Assembly (NCBI RefSeq): GCF_002019605.1
Contig: NZ_KV917368.1
Span: 1,757,958-1,821,957 of the forward strand
Reading direction: 5' to 3'
From: Alkalihalobacterium alkalinitrilicum
GTDB lineage: Bacteria > Bacillota > Bacilli > Bacillales > Bacillaceae_F
Length of the DNA stretch: 64,000 nucleotides
Each line of letters starts with the position of its first letter. The stretch's first letter is position 1. The notes beneath the pieces are model-generated. The model saw only the letters and a program-made list of their open reading frames with translations, did no database searches and was not told where the DNA came from. Made by a program: the position numbers and the translations under genes. Below are positions 55,690 through 63,601 of the stretch, piece after piece.

Positions 55690-56850
55690 CTATTCTAAAT
55701 TCATAACCCCTTCTGGTACACTACCTCCTGCTTCTATGATTAAATCTCTCCATAATTTAACTACTTCTTTACCTGGCATTCCCCTATCATCAAGTAAGTC
55801 AATGTAATCGTACCAAGTTTCTTCAATACCGCTCAAAAAGTGCTCTTGAACTTCTGGATCTAATTCCTCTATTGATGTAACAAATTTTCCACCATTCTCT
55901 AAAGAATAATCAATCATTTCTTCAGACCTGTTTACCCATACGTCTGCTCCTTGAGTTAATAATTCCGAAGCAGCATTTACCATTATCTCTCTTACATCTT
56001 CTGGTAAGCTTTCCCACTTATCCTGAGTCATCGCAATGAGGGAATTGAAATGACCGAAATTAACGCCTGTAAATGTATACATGAATAAGTCTTGGAAGCC
56101 GTAACCAGACCAGTCTGCGATACTATAAAAGCTTCCTTCAAAAGCGCCTCTGCTCATCGCATCAAACATATCCATTGCAGGCATTGTAATTGTATTAGCA
56201 CCAATGCGTTGAGCATACATTTCATGAATACGTGATGAAGTTCTCAAAGTTGCACCAATAATATCATCTACTGAATTGAACTCTTTACCAGTCGTAGATA
56301 TAGAGTATTCCATCGTTGTTGGCATTCCCATAACAACAAGTCCCATATCTCCATATTCTAACTCTGTAAATGTTTTACCATCCAATAGAGGAACATCACT
56401 ATTTAATAACATTTCATACGCTTTAGAAGCAATATACGTATCAGAATGAGTTAAAGGTAACATTGTAATTTCCGACATTGGAAATCTTTGTGGATCATAA
56501 ATAGGTGGAAATAATGTTACATCAGCAATCCCCTGGTTCATTGAATCATATTCTTTTGTAATTTCAACTAATTCACCTGAGTGAAATTGTTCAAATTGAA
56601 CTCTACCATTCGTTTCCTCAGTGACTTTTTCCATCCATGGTACAAAAAATCCAGAAACCCACCCATGTTGTGGACTTACACCTGTTGCTGCTACAAGGTT
56701 AATAGTTTCTTCTGAATCGTTATTTTCAGTTTCGGAATTTCCATCACCATCCTGATTACTAGTCGGTTCACTCCCTCCACCGCCACAAGCTGTTAAAAAA
56801 ATAAGTAACATTGTAAAAACTGCTGCATACAACCAATTTCTTTTGAACAT
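55690..56850 (-). CDS. dctP: TRAP transporter solute-binding lipoprotein DctP
   Basis: 386 aa, ATG behind AGGGGGAGATCGA. Lipobox IFLTAC-G near residue 22, then an acidic Ser/Asn linker. DctP-type fold with VDDIIGATLRTSSRIHEMYAQRIG holding the conserved substrate Arg. Longer than the two other DctP proteins and only distantly like them, so it likely binds a different acid. Its promoter region has cre boxes rather than a sigma-54 site. Confidence 0.9.
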   Translation of the reverse strand: MFKRNWLYAAVFTMLLIFLTACGGGGSEPTSNQDGDGNSETENNDSEETINLVAATGVSPQHGWVSGFFVPWMEKVTEETNGRVQFEQFHSGELVEITKEYDSMNQGIADVTLFPPIYDPQRFPMSEITMLPLTHSDTYIASKAYEMLLNSDVPLLDGKTFTELEYGDMGLVVMGMPTTMEYSISTTGKEFNSVDDIIGATLRTSSRIHEMYAQRIGANTITMPAMDMFDAMSRGAFEGSFYSIADWSGYGFQDLFMYTFTGVNFGHFNSLIAMTQDKWESLPEDVREIMVNAASELLTQGADVWVNRSEEMIDYSLENGGKFVTSIEELDPEVQEHFLSGIEETWYDYIDLLDDRGMPGKEVVKLWRDLIIEAGGSVPEGVMNLE

Positions 56851-56890
56851 TCGATCTCCCCCTACTATTTTTTTATAAAATAAATTCTAA

Positions 56891-56919
56891 TGTAAACGCT
56901 TATATTGTTAGCGCTTACA
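56891..56919 (-). promoter_or_regulatory. Tandem CcpA cre boxes of third TRAP operon
   Basis: 56906-56919 reads TGTAAGCGCTAACA on the minus strand, a full cre match. 56891-56904 reads TGTAAACGCTTATA on the plus strand, one mismatch from consensus. Both are downstream of the likely promoter, a roadblock position. Confidence 0.72.
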
Positions 56920-56955
56920 TTAAACTTATTACTACCCTAAAAAAGTTAATTTTCT

Positions 56956-56964
56956 ATCATACCA
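56956..56964 (-). promoter_or_regulatory. Extended -10 sigma-A promoter candidate
   Basis: The minus strand reads TGGTATGAT, an extended -10 box (TGn-TATGAT), 106 bp before the dctP ATG. No clear -35 box. Confidence 0.45.
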
Positions 56965-57007
56965 GATTACATCAATAGGTAATTAGACTTTTACTTACAT
57001 AAATTAA

Positions 57008-58090
57008 TTAATTATTAGCGAGTGTTTGTTCCAATGTCCATTCATTCAATAATTTTACGAATTGATCGAGATTAGAAAACCTCTCATCGTTTGTTTGACC
57101 GTTTTTCCAACGATAGTACAATTGTTGTGCAATTACTATATGTTTGAAATAAGCAAAAACCATATAGTAGTGCATATATGAAACATCTCGACCACTTTTT
57201 TTCGAATACGCTTCAATAAACTCATTTCTAGTCATAAACCCTTTTCTCGTTGTAATGGGACTATTATTATTATGAAACTTGAAAAATTCAGGATCCGAAT
57301 CTTCATGCCACATAACTAATGCAGAGGCAAGATCAGTCAATGGGTCGCCGACTGTACTCATCTCCCAATCCAATACACCAGCTATCTGACTTAAATTGTC
57401 CTTTGTAAACATTACATTGTTTATATGAAAATCATAATGGATTATTGTAGCAGGTGGTGAAATTGGCATGTTACTAAGTATCCAGCCTTTTAATTGTTCT
57501 ATTTTAGTGATTTCTTCTGTTTTCACCTTTTCGTATCTTCCAATCCAGCCATGAACTTGTCGCTCCAAAAAACCATCTGGTCGTGTCATGTTAATAAGCC
57601 CTGTTTTTTTGTAATCTATGTCATGTAGTGAAACAAGTGTGTCAACCATCGTGTCTGAAACTTCTCTAAACAGTTTCACATTACCATCCTGCACTTCTGG
57701 TAAAACTTTTTCCAAAAGGACTCCATGACGCCTTTCCATTATGTAAAAGGGAGCACCAATGATTGAGCTATCTTCAATAAAAATGTATGGTTTTGGAGCT
57801 AGGGGAAAAACAGGGTGCATTTCTTTCAAAACTTTATATTCTCGTAACATATCATGGGCTTTCGTATTCACTGGACCTAACGGCGCTCTTCTTAGTACAG
57901 CCTCCCATTCACCTATCCGAACTAAATAAGTTAAATTTGAGCTACCAGCACTAAATTGCTCTACTTCTAATGGTTCATTACTTAAAAATGTAAGTTCTTT
58001 TTTAAGACAATGCCCTAGTAATTCGTAGTTTAATTCTTCCCCTTTACGAACTGCTATCGTATCTTTTACTACTTTTTTATTAACTGACAT
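57008..58090 (-). CDS. APH-fold phosphotransferase, ACAD10/LvaA-like
   Basis: 360 aa from the ATG at 58090 behind AAAGGAGGGTGTTT; a GTG six bases earlier lies in the RBS. Aminoglycoside-phosphotransferase fold: SAGSSNLTYLVRIGEWEAVLRRAPLGP (nucleotide loop and lysine/arginine region), catalytic IIHYDFHINNVMF and metal-binding GVLDWEMSTVGDP. Homologues fused to or beside acyl-CoA dehydrogenases (ACAD10/11, LvaA) phosphorylate 4-hydroxyacyl-CoA. A catabolic kinase role is therefore likelier than antibiotic resistance. Confidence 0.85.
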   Translation of the reverse strand: MSVNKKVVKDTIAVRKGEELNYELLGHCLKKELTFLSNEPLEVEQFSAGSSNLTYLVRIGEWEAVLRRAPLGPVNTKAHDMLREYKVLKEMHPVFPLAPKPYIFIEDSSIIGAPFYIMERRHGVLLEKVLPEVQDGNVKLFREVSDTMVDTLVSLHDIDYKKTGLINMTRPDGFLERQVHGWIGRYEKVKTEEITKIEQLKGWILSNMPISPPATIIHYDFHINNVMFTKDNLSQIAGVLDWEMSTVGDPLTDLASALVMWHEDSDPEFFKFHNNNSPITTRKGFMTRNEFIEAYSKKSGRDVSYMHYYMVFAYFKHIVIAQQLYYRWKNGQTNDERFSNLDQFVKLLNEWTLEQTLANN

Positions 58091-58655
58091 AAACACCCTC
58101 CTTTGGGGTAGTCTAACTACTTAAGATTAGTAGTTGAATAACTCTCTACATAAAGAAAACGGTTTCAAATATAACAGTTTAATATTAAAAATAAAAATTT
58201 TGTACAAAGTTTTGGTTGAATAGAAAGAATAAAATGTCAATATTAATTTTAATTGATAAGATTGTTAAGTACGAGATTTAATAGAAATACTTATTGAATA
58301 GATATTAGAAAGGTATGAAGTAGGTTAAATTATAGAGTATAGGGCTTTAAAAGATGTTAGGAGTATTGGATATGTAAGAAAAACCTTTATTAGATTAATA
58401 TCAACTGGTTTCCTGTAAAATAAATTTATGTATTCTGTGTTTTAAACTATTATTTATTTTTTAAATCACAAGTAAAATATAATTATAAAATACCACTAAA
58501 ATTAATATCTTTCAACATAAATTGTTAAAATATTTCTTCTCATATAAAATATTTTCATTTATTGAAATACTAAGGAAATAAACGAGGAGCTGTACAACTC
58601 AAAAAAGATAGAATTCAATATGAAGCCTAATCTAATATAAAGAGTAGAGTAATAA
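58091..58655. other. AT-rich gene-free stretch with operator-like palindrome
   Basis: No gene seen. Near the kinase start it holds AACTACT-N7-AGTAGTT (58115-58135), a perfect palindrome placed where an operator could act. The rest is AT-rich. The far end (58637-58649) is the left arm of the hairpin split by the insertion sequence. Confidence 0.55.
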
Positions 58656-58685
58656 GGTGGTTACCCCTAAAAGTTAGAGTTTTTA

Positions 58686-59552
58686 TTATGCAGCTGATTG
58701 GCTGGGTTGAGTTCGGTATTCTACTGGACTTAAACCAGCCAATTTTCCTTTTGATCGTACATGGTTGTACCAGTAGATATATTCTTCAATCCGTCTTTTT
58801 AATTCTTCATAGTTTACTAATTCTTCCCCATAATACATTTCTTGCTTTAAAATACCAAAGAAATTCTCCATCGAAGCATTGTCTGCGCAGGTTGCTTTAC
58901 GTGACATGCTTTGGAATACTTTATTTTCTTTTAATGTCTTCACCCATTGACTGTGCTGGTAATGCCAGCCTTGATCGGAATGGATGGTGGTGCGATAAGT
59001 TGCATGATTATTTATTATCTCTATTGTTTCTTTTAAAGGCTCCATGACAAGGTCTAACGTGGGACGTTTCTTGATTTCAAAAGCAATAATTTCCCCGTTA
59101 TAAAGGTCAAGAATCGGATTTAAATATAACTTCTCTTCGTCTAGACATTTGAATTCTGTAATGTCGGTTACTAATTTTTGTAGAGGGATAGGTGTGCTAA
59201 AGCGGCGGGATAATCTGTTTTTCGCTATTCTTCCAACCTTCCCCTTATAAGAATTGTATTTACGAGATTTCCTCATAAATTTCACACACTTTAACCCCAA
59301 TTCACGCATTATACGATACACTTTTTTATGGTTTATAGAATGTCCTAACTTCTTTAATTCTTTCGTGATCCGTTTATAACCATAACGTTCATGAAACTTT
59401 TTAAATAGTTCCGTAATGATTTTTTTAAATTCTGAGTCCGAATCTTCTCTGTCAAAGTTCCCGACATGATAGTGGTAGGTTGCTTCTGGAATTCCCACGA
59501 CAAGGAGAATATCTTTTAATCGGAATCCATCTTCTTTGAGTTCGAATGCCAC
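58686..59552 (-). CDS. IS3-family transposase OrfB (DDE integrase)
   Basis: 288 aa as an independent frame, but probably made as an OrfAB fusion. HTH_21-type region EKFHERYGYKRITKEL, then the integrase core with LVTDITEF, TIHSDQGWHYQ and SMENFFGILKQE giving the D, D and E. It overlaps orfA by 37 nt in the -1 frame. Confidence 0.92.
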   Translation of the reverse strand: MAFELKEDGFRLKDILLVVGIPEATYHYHVGNFDREDSDSEFKKIITELFKKFHERYGYKRITKELKKLGHSINHKKVYRIMRELGLKCVKFMRKSRKYNSYKGKVGRIAKNRLSRRFSTPIPLQKLVTDITEFKCLDEEKLYLNPILDLYNGEIIAFEIKKRPTLDLVMEPLKETIEIINNHATYRTTIHSDQGWHYQHSQWVKTLKENKVFQSMSRKATCADNASMENFFGILKQEMYYGEELVNYEELKRRIEEYIYWYNHVRSKGKLAGLSPVEYRTQPSQSAA

Positions 59553-60079
59553 CTTTGCTTGTGCTTTTCGTGGAAGGCATTCTGATTCTCTCGAAAAGCT
59601 TTCAACTTTTTTAGGTAAGCATTTTCTAGTCGCAATAATTCATTCTCGCGTTCCAGTTCTTCTTCGCGTGTTAACTTCTTCTCTTCTTTTTTCATTGGTT
59701 TATTGGTGTTTTTAGACATAGAAGATCGCCCCTTTAATCTTGGTTTTAGGCCTTCTATCCCTTGTTCATTAAATGTTTTCATCCAACGGTGAATTAATGA
59801 AGGATTATTCAATCGAAATTGTTCAGCAGTTTCCTGAAAAGAAGCACCTGTCTCTACCATAAATTGTATCGTATCCATTTTAAATTGAACAGAGTAGGCA
59901 CCTTTCATTTTTCTTCGCTTTAATCCCTCTATCCCTTTTATTTTATAGGCTCTTACCCAATCTTGTATTGGTGTTTGAGAGGGCATATTATATTTTTTCG
60001 CTAGTGACTTATATCCAAGATTTCCATTTAAATACTCGGTAACAAGCTTTATTTTAAATGCTTCACTATATTTGGCCAT
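59516..60079 (-). CDS. IS3-family OrfA (helix-turn-helix protein)
   Basis: 187 aa. Two helix-turn-helix units (YKSLAKKYNMPSQTPIQDWV and FQETAEQFRLNNPSLIHRWM) and a C-terminal leucine-zipper-like coiled coil (EEELERENELLRLENAYLKKLK). The usual DNA-binding partner of the DDE subunit. Confidence 0.9.
   Translation of the reverse strand: MAKYSEAFKIKLVTEYLNGNLGYKSLAKKYNMPSQTPIQDWVRAYKIKGIEGLKRRKMKGAYSVQFKMDTIQFMVETGASFQETAEQFRLNNPSLIHRWMKTFNEQGIEGLKPRLKGRSSMSKNTNKPMKKEEKKLTREEELERENELLRLENAYLKKLKAFRENQNAFHEKHKQRWHSNSKKMDSD
59606..59612 (-). other. Programmed -1 frameshift site A-AAA-AAG
   Basis: The minus strand reads CTA AAA AAG in the OrfA frame. Slipping back one base gives LKKVESFSRESE... 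and joins AFELKEDGFRLKD of OrfB without a stop, producing the OrfAB transposase. Confidence 0.8.
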
Positions 60080-60226
60080 AAAAACACCCCCGAGAGTTAG
60101 ATTTTCTACTCTAACTTTCGGGGGTCGGTACCTAATAACTCTACTCTTTATTTCAACTGCTTTCGCTTCAATATAATATAATCTTTAATTTTAATAGCTT
60201 GCGAGAAAAAACAAATTTGGTTTCTA

Positions 60227-61213
60227 TTACACCTTAGAAGTAGGGGAGTAATTTGTGATCGCTTGGACAGCTAGGTCATACTCTTCTTTCAGCTCTCTGA
60301 CAACTTCAGCAATTGGCTGGACTTTTTTAATTGCGCCAACCCCTTGTCCTGCTGACCATACGTCTTTCCATGCTTTTGCTTCGTTTTCAGTATCAACGTG
60401 AGCTACATCGATCTTGTCTGGTTTTTGCAGATTATCTAGGTCTAAGCCTGCTTTTCGAAGACTCGGTGTGAGGAAGTTTGCATTAACTCCACTAATGGCA
60501 TCCGTATAAAGAATGTCGTCAACATCAGAATCAACTAACATTTCCTTATACTCTTCACTTGCCATTGCTTCTGTTGTTGCGATAAATCGAGTTCCCATAT
60601 ATGCAAAGTCAGCACCTAGTACTTGAGCCGCAAGGACATCTCTTCCATTTGATAAACATCCTGCTAAGATTGTAATTCCATCCCAAAATTGTTTAACTTC
60701 AGCAATAAAAGCAACTGGATTAATCGTTCCTCCATGTCCACCTGCACCGTTACATACGAGAATTAAGCCATCAACTCCACAACTCGCTGCTTTCTTTGCA
60801 TGTTTCGTTGAAATGACATCCGAAAATACAAGTCCACCGTATTCATGTACAACTTCAACTACTAGAGAAGGATTCCCAAGTGATGTAATAACAACTGGCG
60901 GTTGGTATTTCTTTAACAGCTCTAAGTCAGCCTCAAAACGTTTATTGGAATGATGAATAATAATATTCACACCCCAAGGAGCAACTTTTCGGTTAGGTTC
61001 TTCGTTCCTTGCTTTTTCAAGACCTTCTGTAATTTCAGTCATCCACTCTTCTAAACTTTCAGTTGTGCGAGCGTTTAGTAATGGAAAAGTGGTAATAATA
61101 CCTGATTTACATCCTTCTACAACCATATTTGCACTTGAAACTAAAAACATCGGTGCCGAAATTACAGGTAATTCGAGTTGATCAGTAATATTTGCGGGTA
61201 TTTTAGTAGACAT
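60227..61213 (-). CDS. Nitronate monooxygenase-like FMN protein
   Basis: 328 aa from the ATG at 61213, nine bases after TGAGG; an earlier in-frame start lacks spacing. TIM-barrel NMO/2-nitropropane dioxygenase family: PVISAPMFLVS near the N-terminus, VCNGAGGHGGTINP (FMN phosphate loop), GADFAYMGTRFIATTEA. Many family members act on compounds other than nitronates. It follows the 3-hydroxyacyl-CoA dehydrogenase by 74 bp. Confidence 0.88.
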   Translation of the reverse strand: MSTKIPANITDQLELPVISAPMFLVSSANMVVEGCKSGIITTFPLLNARTTESLEEWMTEITEGLEKARNEEPNRKVAPWGVNIIIHHSNKRFEADLELLKKYQPPVVITSLGNPSLVVEVVHEYGGLVFSDVISTKHAKKAASCGVDGLILVCNGAGGHGGTINPVAFIAEVKQFWDGITILAGCLSNGRDVLAAQVLGADFAYMGTRFIATTEAMASEEYKEMLVDSDVDDILYTDAISGVNANFLTPSLRKAGLDLDNLQKPDKIDVAHVDTENEAKAWKDVWSAGQGVGAIKKVQPIAEVVRELKEEYDLAVQAITNYSPTSKV

Positions 61214-61287
61214 AATTATCATCCTCACATTTATTATAATTTTTAAGTATTTTTAAACGTTCCTATAAGTGCACAATAGATTTTGAT

Positions 61288-62130
61288 TTATTGATTGTAA
61301 GAATAAAACCCTTTTCCGGTTTTCCTCCCTAAATCCCCAGCTTCAACCATCTTCTTTAGTAGTGGACAAGGGCGATATTTAGGATCGTTAAATCCTTCGT
61401 ACAATGCTTCCAATGCCCATAATGTGATATCGAGTCCAGCCATATCTATTGTTTTCAACGGTCCCATCGTATGACCATAGCCGTCGATAAAACCTTGATC
61501 AATCTCTTCAGGACTTCCGACCCCTTCCATTACTGCAAAACAAGCTTCATTTACCATCGGTAACCATATTCTATTCATAAGAAAACCAGGAAAATCCTTT
61601 TCAGCAACAATCATTCGCTTCCCGAGTTTTTCACCAATTTGTTTAGCTTGTTCCAATGTTTCACTGGACGTTTTATATCCTTTAACGATTTCTAACAAAG
61701 GCATCATCGGAACAGGGCTAAAAAAGTGCATCCCGATTATTTTTTCAGGTCTTGAAGTAACACTAGCAATATCGGTTACTGACAAACAAGAAGTATTCGT
61801 TGCAATTAAACAATCATTCTTAGCTACTTCGTCTATCTTTTTAAAAATCTCTTTTTTTAGATCTAACTTTTCTGGTACAGCTTCAATAATGATATCCGCA
61901 TCAGACATCCCATCCCATTTTGTTGAATAAGAAATTTTAGAGAGAACAGCGTCGCCATTTTCTATTTTATTTTTTTTCACAAAGCGATCAACTGAATCGG
62001 TAATTCGTTTTTGAGCTAATTCAAGAGAATCTGAGGTCACATCTATGATTTCTACACTTATTCCAGCTTGTGCTGCAACTTGTGCAATACCAGAGCCCAT
62101 CAAACCTCCACCAATAACACATAATTCCAT
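61288..62130 (-). CDS. 3-hydroxyacyl-CoA (3-hydroxybutyryl-CoA) dehydrogenase
   Basis: 280 aa, ATG behind AAGGAGTTGAAAAT. NAD-binding GGGLMGSGIAQVAAQAG, catalytic region GMHFFSPVPMMPLLEIV with His, then NRIWLPMVNEACFAVMEGV. It oxidises 3-hydroxyacyl-CoA to 3-ketoacyl-CoA, closing the beta-oxidation set of the island. Similar to MmgB/Hbd proteins. Confidence 0.93.
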   Translation of the reverse strand: MELCVIGGGLMGSGIAQVAAQAGISVEIIDVTSDSLELAQKRITDSVDRFVKKNKIENGDAVLSKISYSTKWDGMSDADIIIEAVPEKLDLKKEIFKKIDEVAKNDCLIATNTSCLSVTDIASVTSRPEKIIGMHFFSPVPMMPLLEIVKGYKTSSETLEQAKQIGEKLGKRMIVAEKDFPGFLMNRIWLPMVNEACFAVMEGVGSPEEIDQGFIDGYGHTMGPLKTIDMAGLDITLWALEALYEGFNDPKYRPCPLLKKMVEAGDLGRKTGKGFYSYNQ

Positions 62131-62182
62131 ATTTTCAACTCCTTGTTTATGAATAATAATTTTGATATATTTTCATGTTTAG

Positions 62183-62335
62183 AAGTTTCATAAAGTGAAA
62201 CTTCCATCAGTGAGGGGGGGTTTCCTCTTCCCCACTGATGGTTAGTTGAACCAATCGGGCACTTACTGGCAGTTTATCCCCCACTTATCTTTCTTTGATT
62301 CCTCGAAGTCTTGAAGTGGGGGTATTACTGCCAGT
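62183..62335. repeat. Three-hairpin palindromic element
   Basis: Three consecutive inverted repeats in 150 bp: AAGTTTCA/TGAAACTT (62183-62203), CCATCAGTG/CACTGATGG (62204-62241, with G- and C-runs inside), and a 22-nt imperfect pair ACTGGCAG...CCCCCACTT (62265-62286 and 62314-62335, 18 of 22 paired). It is more GC-rich than its surroundings. It may be a mobile palindromic repeat or a structured RNA, and could also terminate the reductase gene. Confidence 0.7.
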
Positions 62336-62378
62336 TGTTGCGGGATAAATTAGAATAACCCTTTTGTACTAGCGTTTT

Positions 62379-63386
62379 TTAGCTAATCTTTACTAGTTGT
62401 TTCCCTAAATTATCTCCTCGAAATAAGCCTAGGAAAGCATCTGGTGTATTTTCTAATCCTTCAACGATATTTTCCTTATATTTTATATTCCCTTCACTTA
62501 CCCATTTTGCTAAGTCTTTAATAGCTTCTTCATACCGACCTTCATAATTTGTAACGATAAATCCTTTTAGTAAAATACTACGTTTAAGAAAAGTTGTTAA
62601 AAACCGAGGTCCCATCGACACTTGTGTATCGTTGTAGTGAGCTATTTGTCCACAAAGAGGAACTCGAGCATGAAAATTTAAAAGTGAAAATACGGCATCT
62701 GATATTTCTCCACCGACATTATCAAAGTAGATATCAATGCCATCAGGACAAGCTTCTTTTAATGCTTGGCGAAGATCGTTCGTCGTTTTATAGTTAATAG
62801 CAGCATCGAATCCAAGCTCATTGATTAAATAAGCATTTTTCTCTTCCGAACCAGCAATGCCGACGACCCGACATCCCTTCAGCTTCGCGATTTGACCGAC
62901 AACCATCCCAACAGCACCCGCTGCTCCCGAAATAACAACAGTTTCCCCTTCTTTCGGTTGACCAATATCAAGTAATCCAAAATAAGCTGTTAATCCTGGC
63001 ATTCCATTAACATGAAGAGCTGTAGTAATTGGCGCTTGATCTGGGTTCACTTTTCGCAGTTGATCTCCACCAATAGCAGTATAGTCCGCCCAATCCATAC
63101 GGCCAGTTACGGTATCACCTTCGCTAAAATTCGGATGGTTTGATTTAATAACTGTACCTACGACCCCACCATTTAACGGTTGATCCAATTCAAATGGGGC
63201 TGCATACGATTTAGCATCACTCATTCTCCCTCGCATATAAGGGTCGACAGATAAATACTGACCTCTAACGAGTACCTCATTTGCCTTTAGTTCAGGAATA
63301 TCTGATTCAACAAAGTTATACGTAGATTCATCTGGTAATCCTATCGGTCTTTTAGCTAATAAAAATTGCCTGTTTTTAGTCACCAT
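62379..63386 (-). CDS. NADP-dependent MDR oxidoreductase (zinc-less)
   Basis: 335 aa, ATG behind AGAGGTGAATAT. MDR of the leukotriene B4 12-hydroxydehydrogenase/YfmJ type: LSVDPYMRGRMSD, GLTAYFGLLDIGQPKEGETVVISGAAGAVGMVVGQIAKLKG, and YFDNVGGEISDAV. No zinc ligands. It usually reduces enones or enals with NADPH. Confidence 0.9.
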   Translation of the reverse strand: MVTKNRQFLLAKRPIGLPDESTYNFVESDIPELKANEVLVRGQYLSVDPYMRGRMSDAKSYAAPFELDQPLNGGVVGTVIKSNHPNFSEGDTVTGRMDWADYTAIGGDQLRKVNPDQAPITTALHVNGMPGLTAYFGLLDIGQPKEGETVVISGAAGAVGMVVGQIAKLKGCRVVGIAGSEEKNAYLINELGFDAAINYKTTNDLRQALKEACPDGIDIYFDNVGGEISDAVFSLLNFHARVPLCGQIAHYNDTQVSMGPRFLTTFLKRSILLKGFIVTNYEGRYEEAIKDLAKWVSEGNIKYKENIVEGLENTPDAFLGLFRGDNLGKQLVKIS

Positions 63387-63601
63387 ATATTCACCTCTTT
63401 TTTAAAATAATGTTTCATTTACTTTCCACTCTTTTACTAATTCTTTAATTATTTGTAGAATCCTTGAAAACGATGTCATTTTTTTAGAATTTTACATCAA
63501 AATTCGTTTTAGTGGGGAATATTAGATACTTTTAAGAATTTCCCTTCTTTTATTCTGTTATTTTTGTATGATTAATACTAGATAGACTATTAAAGTAATA
63601 T

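Larger units (their letters stand above)
58656..60132 (-). mobile_element. IS3-family insertion sequence (IS150-like group)
   Basis: 1477 bp with imperfect terminal inverted repeats of about 25 bp, both ending in AAAGTTAGAGT (left GGTGGTTACCCCTA..., right GGTACCGACCCCCG...; 19 of 25 bases match). Flanked by TAATAA on both sides (58650-58655 and 60133-60138), a probable target duplication. Two overlapping genes with a slippery heptamer; all DDE residues are present, so it could be active. Confidence 0.9.

Noticed and set aside
57008-58090. Antibiotic resistance (aminoglycoside phosphotransferase)
   Set aside because: The fold is shared, but the sequence style and acyl-CoA context fit the ACAD10/LvaA group better.
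58141-58640. Possible small RNA or gene in the AT-rich gap before the IS
   Set aside because: No coherent frame with RBS and no stable hairpin apart from the palindromes reported.
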